A stretch of DNA of 64,000 bases from Sphingomonas sp. CBMAI 2297 (GTDB taxonomy: Bacteria; Pseudomonadota; Alphaproteobacteria; Sphingomonadales; Sphingomonadaceae), in contig NZ_JAPDIR010000001.1 of NCBI RefSeq assembly GCF_029870595.1, forward strand, positions 476,914-540,913, read 5' to 3'. A program made the translations under genes and the position numbers. The notes beneath the pieces are model-generated. The model did not search any database. It worked only from the letters and a program-made list of their open reading frames with translations, and was not told the origin of the DNA. Shown here in pieces: positions 29,176 to 38,268 of the stretch (within the stretch, counting starts at the first letter, position 1; each line of letters starts with the position of its first letter).

Positions 29176-29593
29176 TGGTCTTACCCCAGATGATGAAGCC
29201 CCAGAAGGCGATGGTGAGGAGGATCGCGGCGACATAGGTCAGCAGCGCGGTGGTCTTGTTGGCCTTGAGCTCGAAATTGGCGCCCTGGTCGAGGAACAGG
29301 TGGCGGATGCCCGAGCTCATGTGCTGGAAGAAGGACAGGGTCAGCCCGATGCCGAAGACATAGCCGGCGATGTTGAGCGCGCCGGACTTGACCGTGAACA
29401 GGTCGAGGAACGCCGCATAGGCCGCCGGGCCCGAGGCGAGGGCGACCAGCCACCAGACGAACAGGATCGTCCCTACGGTCGCCATGCCGCTGCCGGTGAC
29501 GCGGTGGGTGATGGAGACCGCCATCGCGGGTCCCCACTTCCAGATCGACAGATGCGGCGACGTGGGTCGCGCTTCGTTGCGCACATTGGCCAA
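29168..29593 (-). CDS. sdhC: Succinate dehydrogenase cytochrome b556 subunit
   Basis: Membrane subunit of complex II, 141 residues, three helices. The N-terminal RPTSPHLSIWKW and SITHRVTG are family hallmarks. The haem ligand histidine is expected in FFQHMSSGIRH (H91), the same register as the E. coli haem histidine. No ATG fits; TTG at 29593 with GAGGAAGG upstream gives the conserved start and is chosen. It is the first gene of sdhCDA. Confidence 0.93.
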   Translation of the reverse strand: MANVRNEARPTSPHLSIWKWGPAMAVSITHRVTGSGMATVGTILFVWWLVALASGPAAYAAFLDLFTVKSGALNIAGYVFGIGLTLSFFQHMSSGIRHLFLDQGANFELKANKTTALLTYVAAILLTIAFWGFIIWGKTNG

Positions 29594-29757
29594 GATTATG
29601 TCCTTCCTCGGTCGGTGCCGTCTCCTTAATCCCGATGCCGCCGGATGCAAGCTGGCATGCGCAACCGCCGGCTTGGCTAACCCCGCCTTAACCACTTCGC
29701 CCGCATATCCCGGGGCAAGTGGCCGATCGTCCCGCGGCCGCAAAGGGGACAAGTTTC

Positions 29758-31128
29758 GTGACCAACGCCGTTTCGCTTGAGGATCTGCCGGCACCGGGCT
29801 CCACGGCCGCCCGCATCGACGTGCGCGCCCGTCTTCGCATCTTCGATTTCGAAGGGTCGCTGGCCGCCTCGGGCCGCGCCGCCTGGGAGGCGCTGGAGCC
29901 GGAGATCCGCGCGGTCTCGGAAGCCTATTGGCAGCAATGGCTGCGCTGCTTCGCCGACGAGCGCAGCTGGGCGCCCGACGATACGCAGAAGATGATCGAT
30001 CTCGGCGTCGTCTTCCTCCGGAACCGCTTTCTGGACGCCGAGGGGAGGCCCTGGATCGAATCGATCGAGCGTTCGGTCGCCGCCGCCTATGCCGCGAACG
30101 TGCCGCCGATGGCGCTGCTCTCGATGATCAGCGCGAGCGACCGGGTGGCGCTCGAGATACTGATCCGCCGGGTCGGCACCGAGGACCGGCGACTCGCCGG
30201 GCTGATCGACACGCTGATGCGCCTCTCCGCGCTGGAGGGCGACATCACCGTCGAGATCTACAACATGTATCGCGAGCACAGCGCCCAGGCGGCGCGCGAC
30301 CGGCTCGCCGAGGATTTCCGCGATTCGATCGGCGGCACCGTCCAGCGCGCCTCGCGCGAGGGCGAGCAGCTCCGCGTCCAGGCCAGCCACACCTCCGCTT
30401 CGGCGCGCGGGATGCTGGGCAAGGCATCGGAGGTTGCGGCGGCGGCGGAACAGTCTGCGGTGGCGATGCGCGAGGCGGCGCAGACGGCGGCTGGGCTGAT
30501 CCGGGCGATCGAGGATGCGCGGATGGAAGTGGAAGCGGCGGCGGGGATCGCGACGCGCGCCTCGTCGCAGGCGACCGACGCGGTGGGGATGAGCGAGGCG
30601 CTGAGCGACCATGCCAAGTCGATCGAATCGATCCTGGGCCTGATCCGCGACATTGCCGGGCAGACGAACCTGCTGGCGCTGAACGCGACGATCGAGGCGG
30701 CGCGGGCGGGGGATGCGGGTCGCGGCTTCGCGGTGGTGGCGCAGGAAGTGAAGAGCCTGGCGAACCAGACGGCGCGGGCGACGGACGATATCGCGGCGAA
30801 GATCGCGGCGATCCAGTCGGCGACGAAGAGCACGGTGGAGACCAACGCCTCGATCCGCTCGACGGTGAGCGAGGTGCAGGAAAGCGCCAACCGCATCCGC
30901 AGCGCGATGGAGGTCCAGGCGCAGACCGTCACCGCGATCACCGCGGCGGTCGACGAGACCGCGCTCGCCGCCGACTCCATGTCCGCCACCATCGGCGCCA
31001 TCCGCGAGGATACCGAGGCCGTGGCGAGCGAGATCGACCGGGTCGGTCAGGGCTTTGCCGCGCTCGAGGGCCAGCTCGGCAGCCTGAAGGGCAGCGCGAG
31101 CGATTTCATCGCCAAGGTCGCGGCCTGA
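29758..31128 (+). CDS. Cytoplasmic methyl-accepting chemotaxis protein, globin-like sensor without haem histidine
   Basis: A soluble chemoreceptor of 456 residues with no membrane helix. The N-terminal helical sensor (about 40-160) aligns without gaps to the neighbouring receptor's globin-coupled-sensor-like domain, but the residue matching the proximal haem histidine is leucine (L82 in IDLGVVF). The C-terminal signalling hairpin has the tip [20 protein letters not shown] that engages CheA/CheW. GTG 29758 follows AGGGGAC at good spacing; GTG 29719 is an alternative. It shares a 606-base near-identical segment with the next gene. Confidence 0.85.
   Translation: MTNAVSLEDLPAPGSTAARIDVRARLRIFDFEGSLAASGRAAWEALEPEIRAVSEAYWQQWLRCFADERSWAPDDTQKMIDLGVVFLRNRFLDAEGRPWIESIERSVAAAYAANVPPMALLSMISASDRVALEILIRRVGTEDRRLAGLIDTLMRLSALEGDITVEIYNMYREHSAQAARDRLAEDFRDSIGGTVQRASREGEQLRVQASHTSASARGMLGKASEVAAAAEQSAVAMREAAQTAAGLIRAIEDARMEVEAAAGIATRASSQATDAVGMSEALSDHAKSIESILGLIRDIAGQTNLLALNATIEAARAGDAGRGFAVVAQEVKSLANQTARATDDIAAKIAAIQSATKSTVETNASIRSTVSEVQESANRIRSAMEVQAQTVTAITAAVDETALAADSMSATIGAIREDTEAVASEIDRVGQGFAALEGQLGSLKGSASDFIAKVAA
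30409..31014 (+). repeat. 606-bp direct repeat, copy A (signalling domain of first receptor)
   Basis: Identical to 31790-32395 except for three bases (30450, 30492, 30639), all synonymous. Offset is 1381 bases. It covers the methylation/signalling hairpin of both chemoreceptors, while sequence on either side diverges sharply. Confidence 0.97.
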
Positions 31129-31141
31129 GGGAGAGGGACAG

Positions 31142-32509
31142 ATGGTAGCCACGCGCGAGCCCGGCCGCTGGAGCGGCGGCACCCGGACGGTGGAGGATCA
31201 CCGCCGCGAATATGATTGGGACGGCCTGGTCGAAGCGGGCTGCCGCGAGATCGTCGCGCTGATCGGCCATCGCCAGCGCGAGATCGCGGAAGCGTTCTGG
31301 CGCCACTTCAAGGCGATGCCGGCCAGCCAGCCGATGCGCAGGATCCTGGACGACCCGCGCGGCTATGAGGAGCAGGTAGCGCACGGCGCCCGCTATGGCG
31401 CGACCAAGTTCGAGAAGCCGTTCAGCGAGGAATGGGTCGAGATGGTGTGCGGCTATGCCGCGCAGACCTATGCGGCGGGCATTCCGCTGCCGGCGGTGAT
31501 CGCCGCCTTTTCCTTCGCGCACAGCGAGACGATGCGGGCATTGCGCGAGGCGCTGCCGGACGATGCCGAGAGGCTGGGCCGGCTGTGCGACGTGGTCATG
31601 CGCATGGCGATGGCCGAGGCCGATCTGATGGCCGGCCATCTCGGCGCGCGCGACGCGGCCCATGCCGATCAGGCGCGCCGCGACCGTTCGCTGCAGTTCA
31701 AGGCGAGCATCGCCGAATCGATCGAAGGGGCCACCGGCCTCGCCAACCGCATCCGGGTGCAGGCGCAGGGGGCCTCGGGCTCGGCGCGGGGGATGCTGGG
31801 CAAGGCATCGGAGGTTGCGGCGGCGGCGGAGCAGTCTGCGGTGGCGATGCGCGAGGCGGCGCAGACGGCGGCCGGGCTGATCCGGGCGATCGAGGATGCG
31901 CGGATGGAAGTGGAAGCGGCGGCGGGGATCGCGACGCGCGCCTCGTCGCAGGCGACCGACGCGGTGGGGATGAGCGAGGCGCTGAGCGACCATGCCAAGT
32001 CGATCGAATCGATCCTGGGGCTGATCCGCGACATTGCCGGGCAGACGAACCTGCTGGCGCTGAACGCGACGATCGAGGCGGCGCGGGCGGGGGATGCGGG
32101 TCGCGGCTTCGCGGTGGTGGCGCAGGAAGTGAAGAGCCTGGCGAACCAGACGGCGCGGGCGACGGACGATATCGCGGCGAAGATCGCGGCGATCCAGTCG
32201 GCGACGAAGAGCACGGTGGAGACCAACGCCTCGATCCGCTCGACGGTGAGCGAGGTGCAGGAAAGCGCCAACCGCATCCGCAGCGCGATGGAGGTCCAGG
32301 CGCAGACCGTCACCGCGATCACCGCGGCGGTCGACGAGACCGCGCTCGCCGCCGACTCCATGTCCGCCACCATCGGCGCCATCCGCGAGGATACCAAGTC
32401 GGTGACGCACGAGATCGACACGCTCCAGAAGGACGTGGCCGAAGTCGACGACCGTCTCCACAAGCTGCGTGTCGCCGCGGACAGTTTCTCCAGCAGCGTC
32501 GCTGCCTGA
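31142..32509 (+). CDS. Cytoplasmic methyl-accepting chemotaxis protein, globin-coupled-sensor type
   Basis: A soluble chemoreceptor of 455 residues. The sensor domain (about 25-165) contains [15 protein letters not shown]; by comparison with HemAT its H81 is a candidate proximal haem ligand, suggesting an oxygen or redox sensor. The signalling hairpin has the canonical tip and is virtually identical to its neighbour's. The C-terminal tail differs between the two. It starts 13 bases after the first receptor's stop, so they form one operon. No other che genes are in the window. Confidence 0.87.
   Translation: MVATREPGRWSGGTRTVEDHRREYDWDGLVEAGCREIVALIGHRQREIAEAFWRHFKAMPASQPMRRILDDPRGYEEQVAHGARYGATKFEKPFSEEWVEMVCGYAAQTYAAGIPLPAVIAAFSFAHSETMRALREALPDDAERLGRLCDVVMRMAMAEADLMAGHLGARDAAHADQARRDRSLQFKASIAESIEGATGLANRIRVQAQGASGSARGMLGKASEVAAAAEQSAVAMREAAQTAAGLIRAIEDARMEVEAAAGIATRASSQATDAVGMSEALSDHAKSIESILGLIRDIAGQTNLLALNATIEAARAGDAGRGFAVVAQEVKSLANQTARATDDIAAKIAAIQSATKSTVETNASIRSTVSEVQESANRIRSAMEVQAQTVTAITAAVDETALAADSMSATIGAIREDTKSVTHEIDTLQKDVAEVDDRLHKLRVAADSFSSSVAA
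31790..32395 (+). repeat. 606-bp direct repeat, copy B (signalling domain of second receptor)
   Basis: Second copy of the segment at 30409-31014, three synonymous differences (31831, 31873, 32020). Such identity in a coding sequence, bounded by divergent flanks, indicates recent duplication or gene conversion. Confidence 0.97.
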
Positions 32510-32517
32510 AGCGCTTC

Positions 32518-32597
32518 GTCATTCCCGCGAAGGCAGGGCTCCAGGGGCAAGCAGGACAGCACTTGCTACTCTGGACCCCCGCCTTCGCGGGGATGAC
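32518..32597. repeat. Palindromic repeat (GTCATCCCCGC family), copy 2
   Basis: An imperfect inverted repeat: the left arm GTCATTCCCGCGAAGGC pairs with GCCTTCGCGGGGATGAC at the right, around about 45 bases. It follows the second receptor gene and precedes the SDR gene by 29 bases. It may act as terminator of the receptor operon. Confidence 0.8.
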
Positions 32598-32626
32598 GGG
32601 GACGGGCCGACGCGCTAGTCAGGCGC

Positions 32627-33328
32627 ATGGCCACCCACATCCTCCTAACCGGCGCGAGCCGCGGCATCGGCGCCGCGATCGCCGAGAGCTTCAAGAACGA
32701 CGCGGTGCGCCTGATCGGACAGGGCACCAGGAGCGGCATCCGCGCCGACTTCGCCGATCCCGCGGCGCCCCGGACCCTGTGGAGCCAGGCGCTCGACGCG
32801 CTCGACGGCCGCATCGACGTGCTCATCAACAATGCTGGCGTGTTCGAGAGCAATCCGCTCGACATCGAGCATGACGACTGGGTGGCGAGCTGGGAGCGGA
32901 CGATGCGGGTGAACCTCACCGCTTCGGCCGAGCTCTGCCGCCTCGCCATCTGCCACTGGCAGGCCGGGGGCCGCCCCGGCCGCATCGTCAACATGGCGAG
33001 CCGCGCCGCCTATCGCGGCGACAGCCCGGCGCACTGGCATTATGCCGCGTCCAAGGCGGGCATGGTCGGCATGACCAAGAGCATCGCCCGGGGCTATGCG
33101 CGCAGCGGTATCCTCGCCTTCGCGATCTGCCCGGGCTTCACCATGACGGGCATGGCCGACGATTATCTCGCCAGCCGCGGCGGCGAGAAGCTGCTCGCCG
33201 ACATCCCGCTCGGCCGGGTGGCCGATGCCGACGAAGTGGCCGTGCTCGCTCGCTTCTGCGCGCTGGCCGCGCCGCCCTCGATGACCGGTGCGGTGCTCGA
33301 CATCAACGGAGCGAGCTATGTCCGATAG
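32627..33328 (+). CDS. SDR-family NAD(P)-dependent oxidoreductase
   Basis: Short-chain dehydrogenase/reductase of 233 residues. The cofactor motif TGASRGIG (8-15), NNAG (68-71) and the catalytic S125, Y139 and K143 (HYAASKAG) are all present. After PGFTMTGMADDYLA the protein has a typical SDR C-terminal strand (GAVLDINGASYV). The substrate is unknown. It overlaps the next gene by 11 bases, making an SDR-anchored protein-prmA operon. Confidence 0.92.
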   Translation: MATHILLTGASRGIGAAIAESFKNDAVRLIGQGTRSGIRADFADPAAPRTLWSQALDALDGRIDVLINNAGVFESNPLDIEHDDWVASWERTMRVNLTASAELCRLAICHWQAGGRPGRIVNMASRAAYRGDSPAHWHYAASKAGMVGMTKSIARGYARSGILAFAICPGFTMTGMADDYLASRGGEKLLADIPLGRVADADEVAVLARFCALAAPPSMTGAVLDINGASYVR

Positions 33329-34025
33329 CCCCGGGCCCCGGCTCCCCCTGGCGGCGCGCCCGCCTTTCGTCGGCGGCCTCCTCGTCGGCGCGCTGGCCGT
33401 GGTCGGGGCGGGCATCGTGATCCTGGCGGGAGTCCTGATCGGCGGCGTGATGCTCACGCGCGGGCATCGCAATGCCGATGCCCCGGCGCAGGTCGAGGCC
33501 AAGGCCGCCAAGGAAGTGTACGCCGTCGCCGCCGTCAATCCGCTGCACGGCACCAACGCGCAGGAGATCGTGATCGCCACCGATTCCTCGATCCGGCGCG
33601 GCGATGCCGGCTCCTATTCGGGCGGGGGTGCGCCGGACGAGCGCAACGTGATCCTGCTCGACAAGGCGAGCGGTGCCAGCCGCAAGCTGCTGCCGGACAA
33701 TGGCCGCCGGATCGTCTCCCGCGACTATCTGCCGGCGATGGCGGGTGCGGGGGAGGAAGGCGTGGACACGCAGAAGGCCCCGCTCGCTTATTATGTGTTC
33801 CGCGTCCGCGCCGCCGATGGCGCGCGTGAGGATGTGCTGGTCGGCGATCTCGCCACCGGGCGCCAGGCCTATCTGCTCGCCGGGATAGACGGGATCGACA
33901 AGGCCTGGATGCAGAGCCCGACCCGCCTCGCGCTGTTGATGCGCCAGGGCCGCAAGCTGCAATATCGCGCGATCGAGATCCCCGATCTCAAGGTGGTCGT
34001 CGCGCGTCCCGTGGAGATCGATTGA
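33318..34025 (+). CDS. Membrane-anchored protein of unknown function
   Basis: Not recognised. 235 residues: an N-terminal membrane helix (GGLLVGALAVVGAGIVILAG) and a large soluble domain, probably periplasmic. That domain contains repeated short strand-rich segments (EIVIATDSSIRRGDAGSY, NVILLDKASGASRKLLPD, VLVGDLATGRQAYLLAGID), suggestive of a beta-propeller-like or sandwich fold. Translation is coupled to the SDR gene and to prmA (TGATG). Confidence 0.75.
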   Translation: MSDSPGPRLPLAARPPFVGGLLVGALAVVGAGIVILAGVLIGGVMLTRGHRNADAPAQVEAKAAKEVYAVAAVNPLHGTNAQEIVIATDSSIRRGDAGSYSGGGAPDERNVILLDKASGASRKLLPDNGRRIVSRDYLPAMAGAGEEGVDTQKAPLAYYVFRVRAADGAREDVLVGDLATGRQAYLLAGIDGIDKAWMQSPTRLALLMRQGRKLQYRAIEIPDLKVVVARPVEID

Positions 34026-34999
34026 TGTCGAGCTGGAAGCTCATCCTGCCCTGCACCCGCGCCGAAGCGGAGGCCATCGACGCCGATGACGAGGCGCTGT
34101 TCGGCATCGAGCCGATGCCCGTGCTGCTGACCAGCGAGCGGATCGAGGACGATCCCGACCATTGGCAGCTCGAGGCCTTTTTCGAATCGAAGCCCAACAG
34201 CGCCGCGCTCGACGCGGTGCGGGCGCTGGCGCCGAGCGCGAAGGGCGTGAAGGCGGTGGCCGAGAAGGTGCGCGACGCCGACTGGGTGACGCTCAGCCAG
34301 GCCGGGATCGAGCCCGTCCATGCCGGCCGCTTCTATGTCCATACCGCCACCAACAAGGGCAGAGTGCCCGCGGGCGCCACGGCCTTCCGCATCGATGCCG
34401 GCCTCGCCTTCGGCACCGGCACGCACGAAACCACTTCGGGCTGCCTGCTCGCGCTCGACCGGCTGAAGCGCGAGGGCAAGCGCTTCGAGAACGTGCTCGA
34501 TCTCGGCACCGGCACCGGGCTGCTCGCCTTTGCGGCGCTCCATCTCTGGCCGCGCGCCTATGCCACGGCGTCGGACATCGATGCGCGCGCGGTGGCGGTC
34601 ACCGCGGAGAATGCCGAACTGAACGGCGTGCGGCTCGGCGGCGGGCAGGGCGCGCTGGCGCTCGCCGCCGCGGCGGGGGTCGAGCATCCGCTGCTCATCG
34701 GCCGGGCGCCCTATGACCTCGTCATCGCCAACATCCTCGCCGGTCCGCTGGTCGAGCTGGCGCCGAGCGTGGGCGCGGTGCTGGCCGAGGGGGGCACGCT
34801 GATTCTCGCCGGGCTGCTGGCCGGGCAGGCCGAGACGGTGGCGCAGGCCTATCGCCGGCAGGGCCTGCGCCTCGTCCACCGTGCCGATCGCGGCGACTGG
34901 CCGACACTGACCCTGGCGAAGCGCGTGCGCTACGGGACGGAGCGGGTGACCCGGCTGAGCCGCGGCAAGGGCGAGGCGCCGGGGTTCGGGAGCTGGTAG
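34025..34999 (+). CDS. prmA: Ribosomal protein L11 methyltransferase
   Basis: SAM-dependent trimethylation of ribosomal protein L11. It has 324 residues. The N-terminal L11-recognition domain is followed by the catalytic domain with GTGTHETT (130-137), the SAM-binding DLGTGTG (159-165) and NILA (236-239). ATG 34025 overlaps the previous stop; a TTG one codon earlier is possible but unneeded. A palindromic hairpin 25 bases downstream probably terminates the operon. Confidence 0.93.
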   Translation: MSSWKLILPCTRAEAEAIDADDEALFGIEPMPVLLTSERIEDDPDHWQLEAFFESKPNSAALDAVRALAPSAKGVKAVAEKVRDADWVTLSQAGIEPVHAGRFYVHTATNKGRVPAGATAFRIDAGLAFGTGTHETTSGCLLALDRLKREGKRFENVLDLGTGTGLLAFAALHLWPRAYATASDIDARAVAVTAENAELNGVRLGGGQGALALAAAAGVEHPLLIGRAPYDLVIANILAGPLVELAPSVGAVLAEGGTLILAGLLAGQAETVAQAYRRQGLRLVHRADRGDWPTLTLAKRVRYGTERVTRLSRGKGEAPGFGSW

Positions 35000-35023
35000 G
35001 GCCGGGAAGCGCCACACCCCAAC

Positions 35024-35049
35024 GTCATCCCCGCTTTCGCGGGGATGAC
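35024..35049. terminator. Palindromic repeat copy 3, likely bidirectional terminator
   Basis: GTCATCCCCGC-tttc-GCGGGGATGAC, an 11-bp perfect stem with a tetraloop. It belongs to the same repeat family as the elements near 3954, 32518, 42078 and 60112. It lies between convergent prmA and phhA, 24 and 4 bases from their stops, so it could end both transcripts. Confidence 0.75.
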
Positions 35050-35053
35050 GAGG

Positions 35054-35920
35054 CTAGCGTTTCGAGTTGGCATATTCCTGGGTGCCACGGGTGATCACCT
35101 CGTCGCCCGGCAGGATCTCCGCGATCGGGATGTCGGGCTGGCCGAGGATCTCGTCGTAGAGCGGAGCGAAATCGGTCTCCACCGTGGCGCGCAGCAGCTC
35201 GGCATAGCTCGGGATGACGAAATAATTCTGCTGGAAATCGTCGATCCGATAGTCGGTGCGCATCACGCGCTTCAGGTCGAATCCGATGCGGTTGGGACTG
35301 TCGCTCTCCAGCGCGAACACGCTCTCGGCAAAGGAAGAGACGATCCCCGCGCCATAGATGCGCAGATCGCCTTCCTCGCGGACCAGCCCGAATTCCACCG
35401 TGTACCAGTAGAGCCGGCCGAGCTGCTTCAGCGCACCCAGCTCGAGCGCCCGGTTGCCGCCGCGACCATAGGCCGCGAGATAGTCGGCGAACACCGGGTC
35501 GGCGAGCATCGGCACATGGCCGAACACGTCGTGGAAGACGTCCGGCTCCTGGATATAGTCCAGCTGGTCGGGCCGGCGGATGAAGTTGCCGGCGACGAAG
35601 CGGCGATTGGCCATGTGATCGAAGAACACATTGTCGGGCACCAGCCCGGGCACCGCCACCACCTGCCAGCCGGTGAGCTTCATCAGCCGCTCGCTCAGCT
35701 CCTCGAAATTGGGAATGCCCGATTCGGACAGGCGCAGCGCGTCGAGACCGTTGAGATAGGCCTTGCTCGCGCGGCCCGGCAGCAGCTTCGCCTGGCGCGC
35801 ATAGAGCTTGTCCCAGGTCGCGTGCTCCTCGGCGGTATAGGCCTGCCAATTCTGCGGGATCGTCCAGTCGGCCGACGCGCCCTCAGGCGGGCGATCGAGC
35901 ACATGCGTGTCGTGAGCCAT
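35054..35920 (-). CDS. phhA: Phenylalanine-4-hydroxylase
   Basis: Fe(II)- and pterin-dependent monooxygenase converting phenylalanine to tyrosine. It has 288 residues and is the bacterial monomeric type. The iron ligands are H130 and H135 in FHDVFGH and E176 in YTVEFGL. ATG 35920 gives the short N-terminal arm typical of bacterial enzymes. It is divergent from the DUF2459 gene; no tyrosine-catabolic genes adjoin it. Confidence 0.95.
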   Translation of the reverse strand: MAHDTHVLDRPPEGASADWTIPQNWQAYTAEEHATWDKLYARQAKLLPGRASKAYLNGLDALRLSESGIPNFEELSERLMKLTGWQVVAVPGLVPDNVFFDHMANRRFVAGNFIRRPDQLDYIQEPDVFHDVFGHVPMLADPVFADYLAAYGRGGNRALELGALKQLGRLYWYTVEFGLVREEGDLRIYGAGIVSSFAESVFALESDSPNRIGFDLKRVMRTDYRIDDFQQNYFVIPSYAELLRATVETDFAPLYDEILGQPDIPIAEILPGDEVITRGTQEYANSKR

Positions 35921-35955
35921 GAAAATAGCATAGCATGCGATGGTGCAGGTGCGAA

Positions 35956-36612
35956 ATGGGGGATGGCCGGTTGCGGGCGTTGATGCGGATATCGATACGG
36001 CTGATCGGAGTGCTGGTGCTGCCGGTGGCGCTCTATCTCGTGGCCGCGGCGCTGGGCGCGGGGTTCGCCGCGAATGGCGGGCGGGCGCCGCCGGCCACGG
36101 GCGTGCGCATCTATGTCGCCGACAATGGCGCGCATACCGATCTGATCCTGCCCGCCGCCGCGTTCCGCGACATTGCCCGGCCCGAGCATCTGGGCGATCC
36201 CCGCTACGGCGCCGAGCCCTATCTCGCCATCGGCTGGGGCAATCGGGACTTCTACCTCCACACCGCCCGCTGGCGCGACATCGATCCCTGGCGTACCGCC
36301 AAGGCGCTGGCCGGCATGGGATCGACTGTGGTCCATGTCGCCCATGTGCCCGCGCCGCGCGTGGACGGATCGGTGCGCGCGGTGCTGCTGCGGCCCGAGG
36401 AATATCGCCGGCTGGTTGCCTATGTCCGGGGCAGCTTCGCCGCGGGGCCGGTGGTGCGCGGCTATGGCGCGCGCGACGCCTTCTATTCGGCCAAGGGCGG
36501 CTATAGCGCGCTTCGCACCTGCAACGAATGGACCGGCCGGGGCCTGCGCGCGGCGGGCGTGCGGATGGGCATATGGACGCCGCTGCCCTGGGGAGTAATG
36601 CTGTGGCTATGA
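35956..36612 (+). CDS. DUF2459 (TIGR02117-type) membrane-anchored protein
   Basis: A 218-residue protein with one N-terminal membrane helix and a soluble domain carrying the DUF2459 features DNGAHTDLILPA, IGWGNRDFYL and CNEWTGRGLRAAGV. The conserved His, Asp and Cys suggest a hydrolase-like site, but function is not established. ATG 35956 is taken; ATG 35983 would remove 9 residues and is equally consistent with the anchor. It overlaps the following hydrolase gene by about 10 bases. Confidence 0.82.
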   Translation: MGDGRLRALMRISIRLIGVLVLPVALYLVAAALGAGFAANGGRAPPATGVRIYVADNGAHTDLILPAAAFRDIARPEHLGDPRYGAEPYLAIGWGNRDFYLHTARWRDIDPWRTAKALAGMGSTVVHVAHVPAPRVDGSVRAVLLRPEEYRRLVAYVRGSFAAGPVVRGYGARDAFYSAKGGYSALRTCNEWTGRGLRAAGVRMGIWTPLPWGVMLWL

Positions 36613-37319
36613 TCCCGCAAACCGCCACCGAGCCGCCGCCCCGCCTTGCCTTCGCGCTCGAGCCGGCCCGCGCCGCGCTCACCCTGGCGGAGCTCGCCCG
36701 TTTCCGCATCGCCGGGCTGCCGCGGGGAGATGGCCGGCCGGTGCTGGTCTCGCCCGGCCTGGGCAACACCGATCGCTCCAACTTCGTGCTGCGCGGCATG
36801 CTGCGCCGGCTCGGCTATCGCCCCTATCCCTGGCGGCTCGGCCGCAATTTCGGCGTGCGCAGCGTGGGGCCCGAGTGCGAGAAGCTGATCGCCCGGGTCG
36901 AGGAGATCGAGCGCGAGACCGGCGGGAAGGTTACGCTGATCGGCGTTTCGCTCGGCGGGGTGATGAGCCGCATCGTCGCGCATCGCCGTCCCGATCTGGT
37001 CCGCGCCGTCCTCACCGTCAGCGCGCCTTTCGCCGGCCCGCCCGGCGCCACCAACGTATGGCGCGCCTTCCAGGCGCTCACCGGCGAGAGGATCGCCGAT
37101 CCCGCCGTGACTCGCCGGCTGGAGGAAGCGGCGCGGCCGCTCCCGATGCCGTCGGCCGCGATCTGGAGCCGCAGCGACGGGTTCGTGAACGGGCTGATCT
37201 GCCGGGAGGGCGAGGGCGCCGAATGCCGGGCGGTCGAGGTGCGCAGCAGCCACCTGTTCGTCCAGATGAAGCCGCAGGTGCTCCGCGCCGTGGCGGAGAT
37301 ATTGGGAAGCTGGGACTGA
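36603..37319 (+). CDS. Alpha/beta-hydrolase (lipase/esterase-like)
   Basis: A soluble alpha/beta-hydrolase of about 238 residues. VLVSPGLGNTDRSNF gives the oxyanion region, LIGVSLGGVMSRI is the nucleophile elbow with the serine, and SSHLFVQMKPQV holds the late histidine. The substrate is unknown. GTG 36603 has GGGGAG 7 bases upstream; ATG 36609, which overlaps the previous stop as ATGA, is the alternative. Co-transcription with the DUF2459 gene is likely. Confidence 0.82.
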   Translation: MAMIPQTATEPPPRLAFALEPARAALTLAELARFRIAGLPRGDGRPVLVSPGLGNTDRSNFVLRGMLRRLGYRPYPWRLGRNFGVRSVGPECEKLIARVEEIERETGGKVTLIGVSLGGVMSRIVAHRRPDLVRAVLTVSAPFAGPPGATNVWRAFQALTGERIADPAVTRRLEEAARPLPMPSAAIWSRSDGFVNGLICREGEGAECRAVEVRSSHLFVQMKPQVLRAVAEILGSWD

Positions 37320-37323
37320 ACAC

Positions 37324-37623
37324 CTAGGCCGGCCTGCCGCCATCCGCCTCGAACAGGGTCAGATCGCGATCGCCGATGCCGAGCCCGGGCCAGGCGGCCC
37401 GCCATGCCCGGATGTGCGGGCTGGTCCCGTGCGCCGCCAGCGTCGCATGGTCCGCCCAATGCTCCGTCACATGGATCAGCCCGGGATCGAACACGTCCTC
37501 GCCATAGCTGTAGTGGAGGCAGCCGGCCTCGACGCGGCTGGCCGCGACCATCGCCGCCATCGCCTGCCGCGCGGCATGGAGATTGGCGGGGGGCAGCCGG
37601 AAGGTGCCGGTGATGATCAGCAT
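37324..37623 (-). CDS. Antibiotic biosynthesis monooxygenase (ABM)-fold protein
   Basis: A 99-residue ferredoxin-like ABM-domain protein, usually a dimer acting as a cofactor-free monooxygenase or quinol-handling enzyme. The pattern is visible: MLIITGTFRLPPANLHAA for the first strand and helix, EAGCLHYSYGEDVFDPGLIH in the middle, and HWADHATLAAHGTSPHI. The substrate is unknown. It lies 7 bases downstream of the M50-like gene's stop on the same strand. Confidence 0.82.
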   Translation of the reverse strand: MLIITGTFRLPPANLHAARQAMAAMVAASRVEAGCLHYSYGEDVFDPGLIHVTEHWADHATLAAHGTSPHIRAWRAAWPGLGIGDRDLTLFEADGGRPA

Positions 37624-37630
37624 GGGCCGC

Positions 37631-38260
37631 CTATGCCGTCCGGCCGCGCGGCCAGCAGAGGAGAAGGAGCAGCGCTGCCGCCGCATGGCTGGCGAGGATC
37701 GCGGCGGGCACGCCGTTCCATACCGGCTCGGCGGGCAGCAGCGCGCCCATCAGCATGCGCTTGAAGAACAGGTCCCACAGCATCGGCAGCACGAGCAGGG
37801 CCGCGAAGCCCGCCATCCGGTGACGGCGGGGCAGCCGGCGCCAGGCAAGGAGGAGCGGCGGCAGCGCGAGCGCCACGGTGAGCGCCAGCATCGCGGGAAA
37901 GCCGAGGGCATCGCCGAACAGCGCCCTGCCGATGATCCGCTCGTCGCCGCCGCCCGTCGCCACGGTGACGATGCGCGCGAGCGGCAGGTTGGCGAAGATC
38001 AGGAACAGGCCCAGCGGACCGCGCAGCGCGGCGCCCGCATAGATCAGCAGCCAGCTGAGCGCCGGCCCGGCCAGCGCCGCGATCCAGGCGGCCGAAGCCG
38101 GGCAGGCATCGGGCAGGGTGAAGCTGGCCAGCGTCATGCCGCCCCAGGCACCGCAGACGACGCGGCCGGCGAGATGATGGGCCAGTTCGTGCGCGCCGAG
38201 GCAGAGCCACGAAAGCGCGGCGAGGAACGGCAGCGCGCGGGCGCCGGGCCAGCGGGACAT
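37631..38260 (-). CDS. M50-like membrane metallopeptidase candidate
   Basis: A 209-residue polytopic membrane protein (about five helices) with HELAH (24-28) in its first helix, the HExxH zinc motif of intramembrane M50 peptidases. AALAGPALSWLL (61-72) and IFANLPLARI (N91, P93) recall the later M50 AGP and NxxP motifs. It is smaller than classic site-2 proteases and has no PDZ or CBS domain, so it may be a minimal or divergent member. It is placed 8 bases after a YtrA-type GntR regulator, likely its controller. Confidence 0.65.
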   Translation of the reverse strand: MSRWPGARALPFLAALSWLCLGAHELAHHLAGRVVCGAWGGMTLASFTLPDACPASAAWIAALAGPALSWLLIYAGAALRGPLGLFLIFANLPLARIVTVATGGGDERIIGRALFGDALGFPAMLALTVALALPPLLLAWRRLPRRHRMAGFAALLVLPMLWDLFFKRMLMGALLPAEPVWNGVPAAILASHAAAALLLLLCWPRGRTA

Positions 38261-38268
38261 GGCCCGGC

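Noticed and set aside
30409..32395. Interpretation of the receptor duplication as one gene with an internal repeat
   Set aside because: A stop at 31126-31128, a 13-base gap and a new start with a distinct sensor domain show two complete genes.
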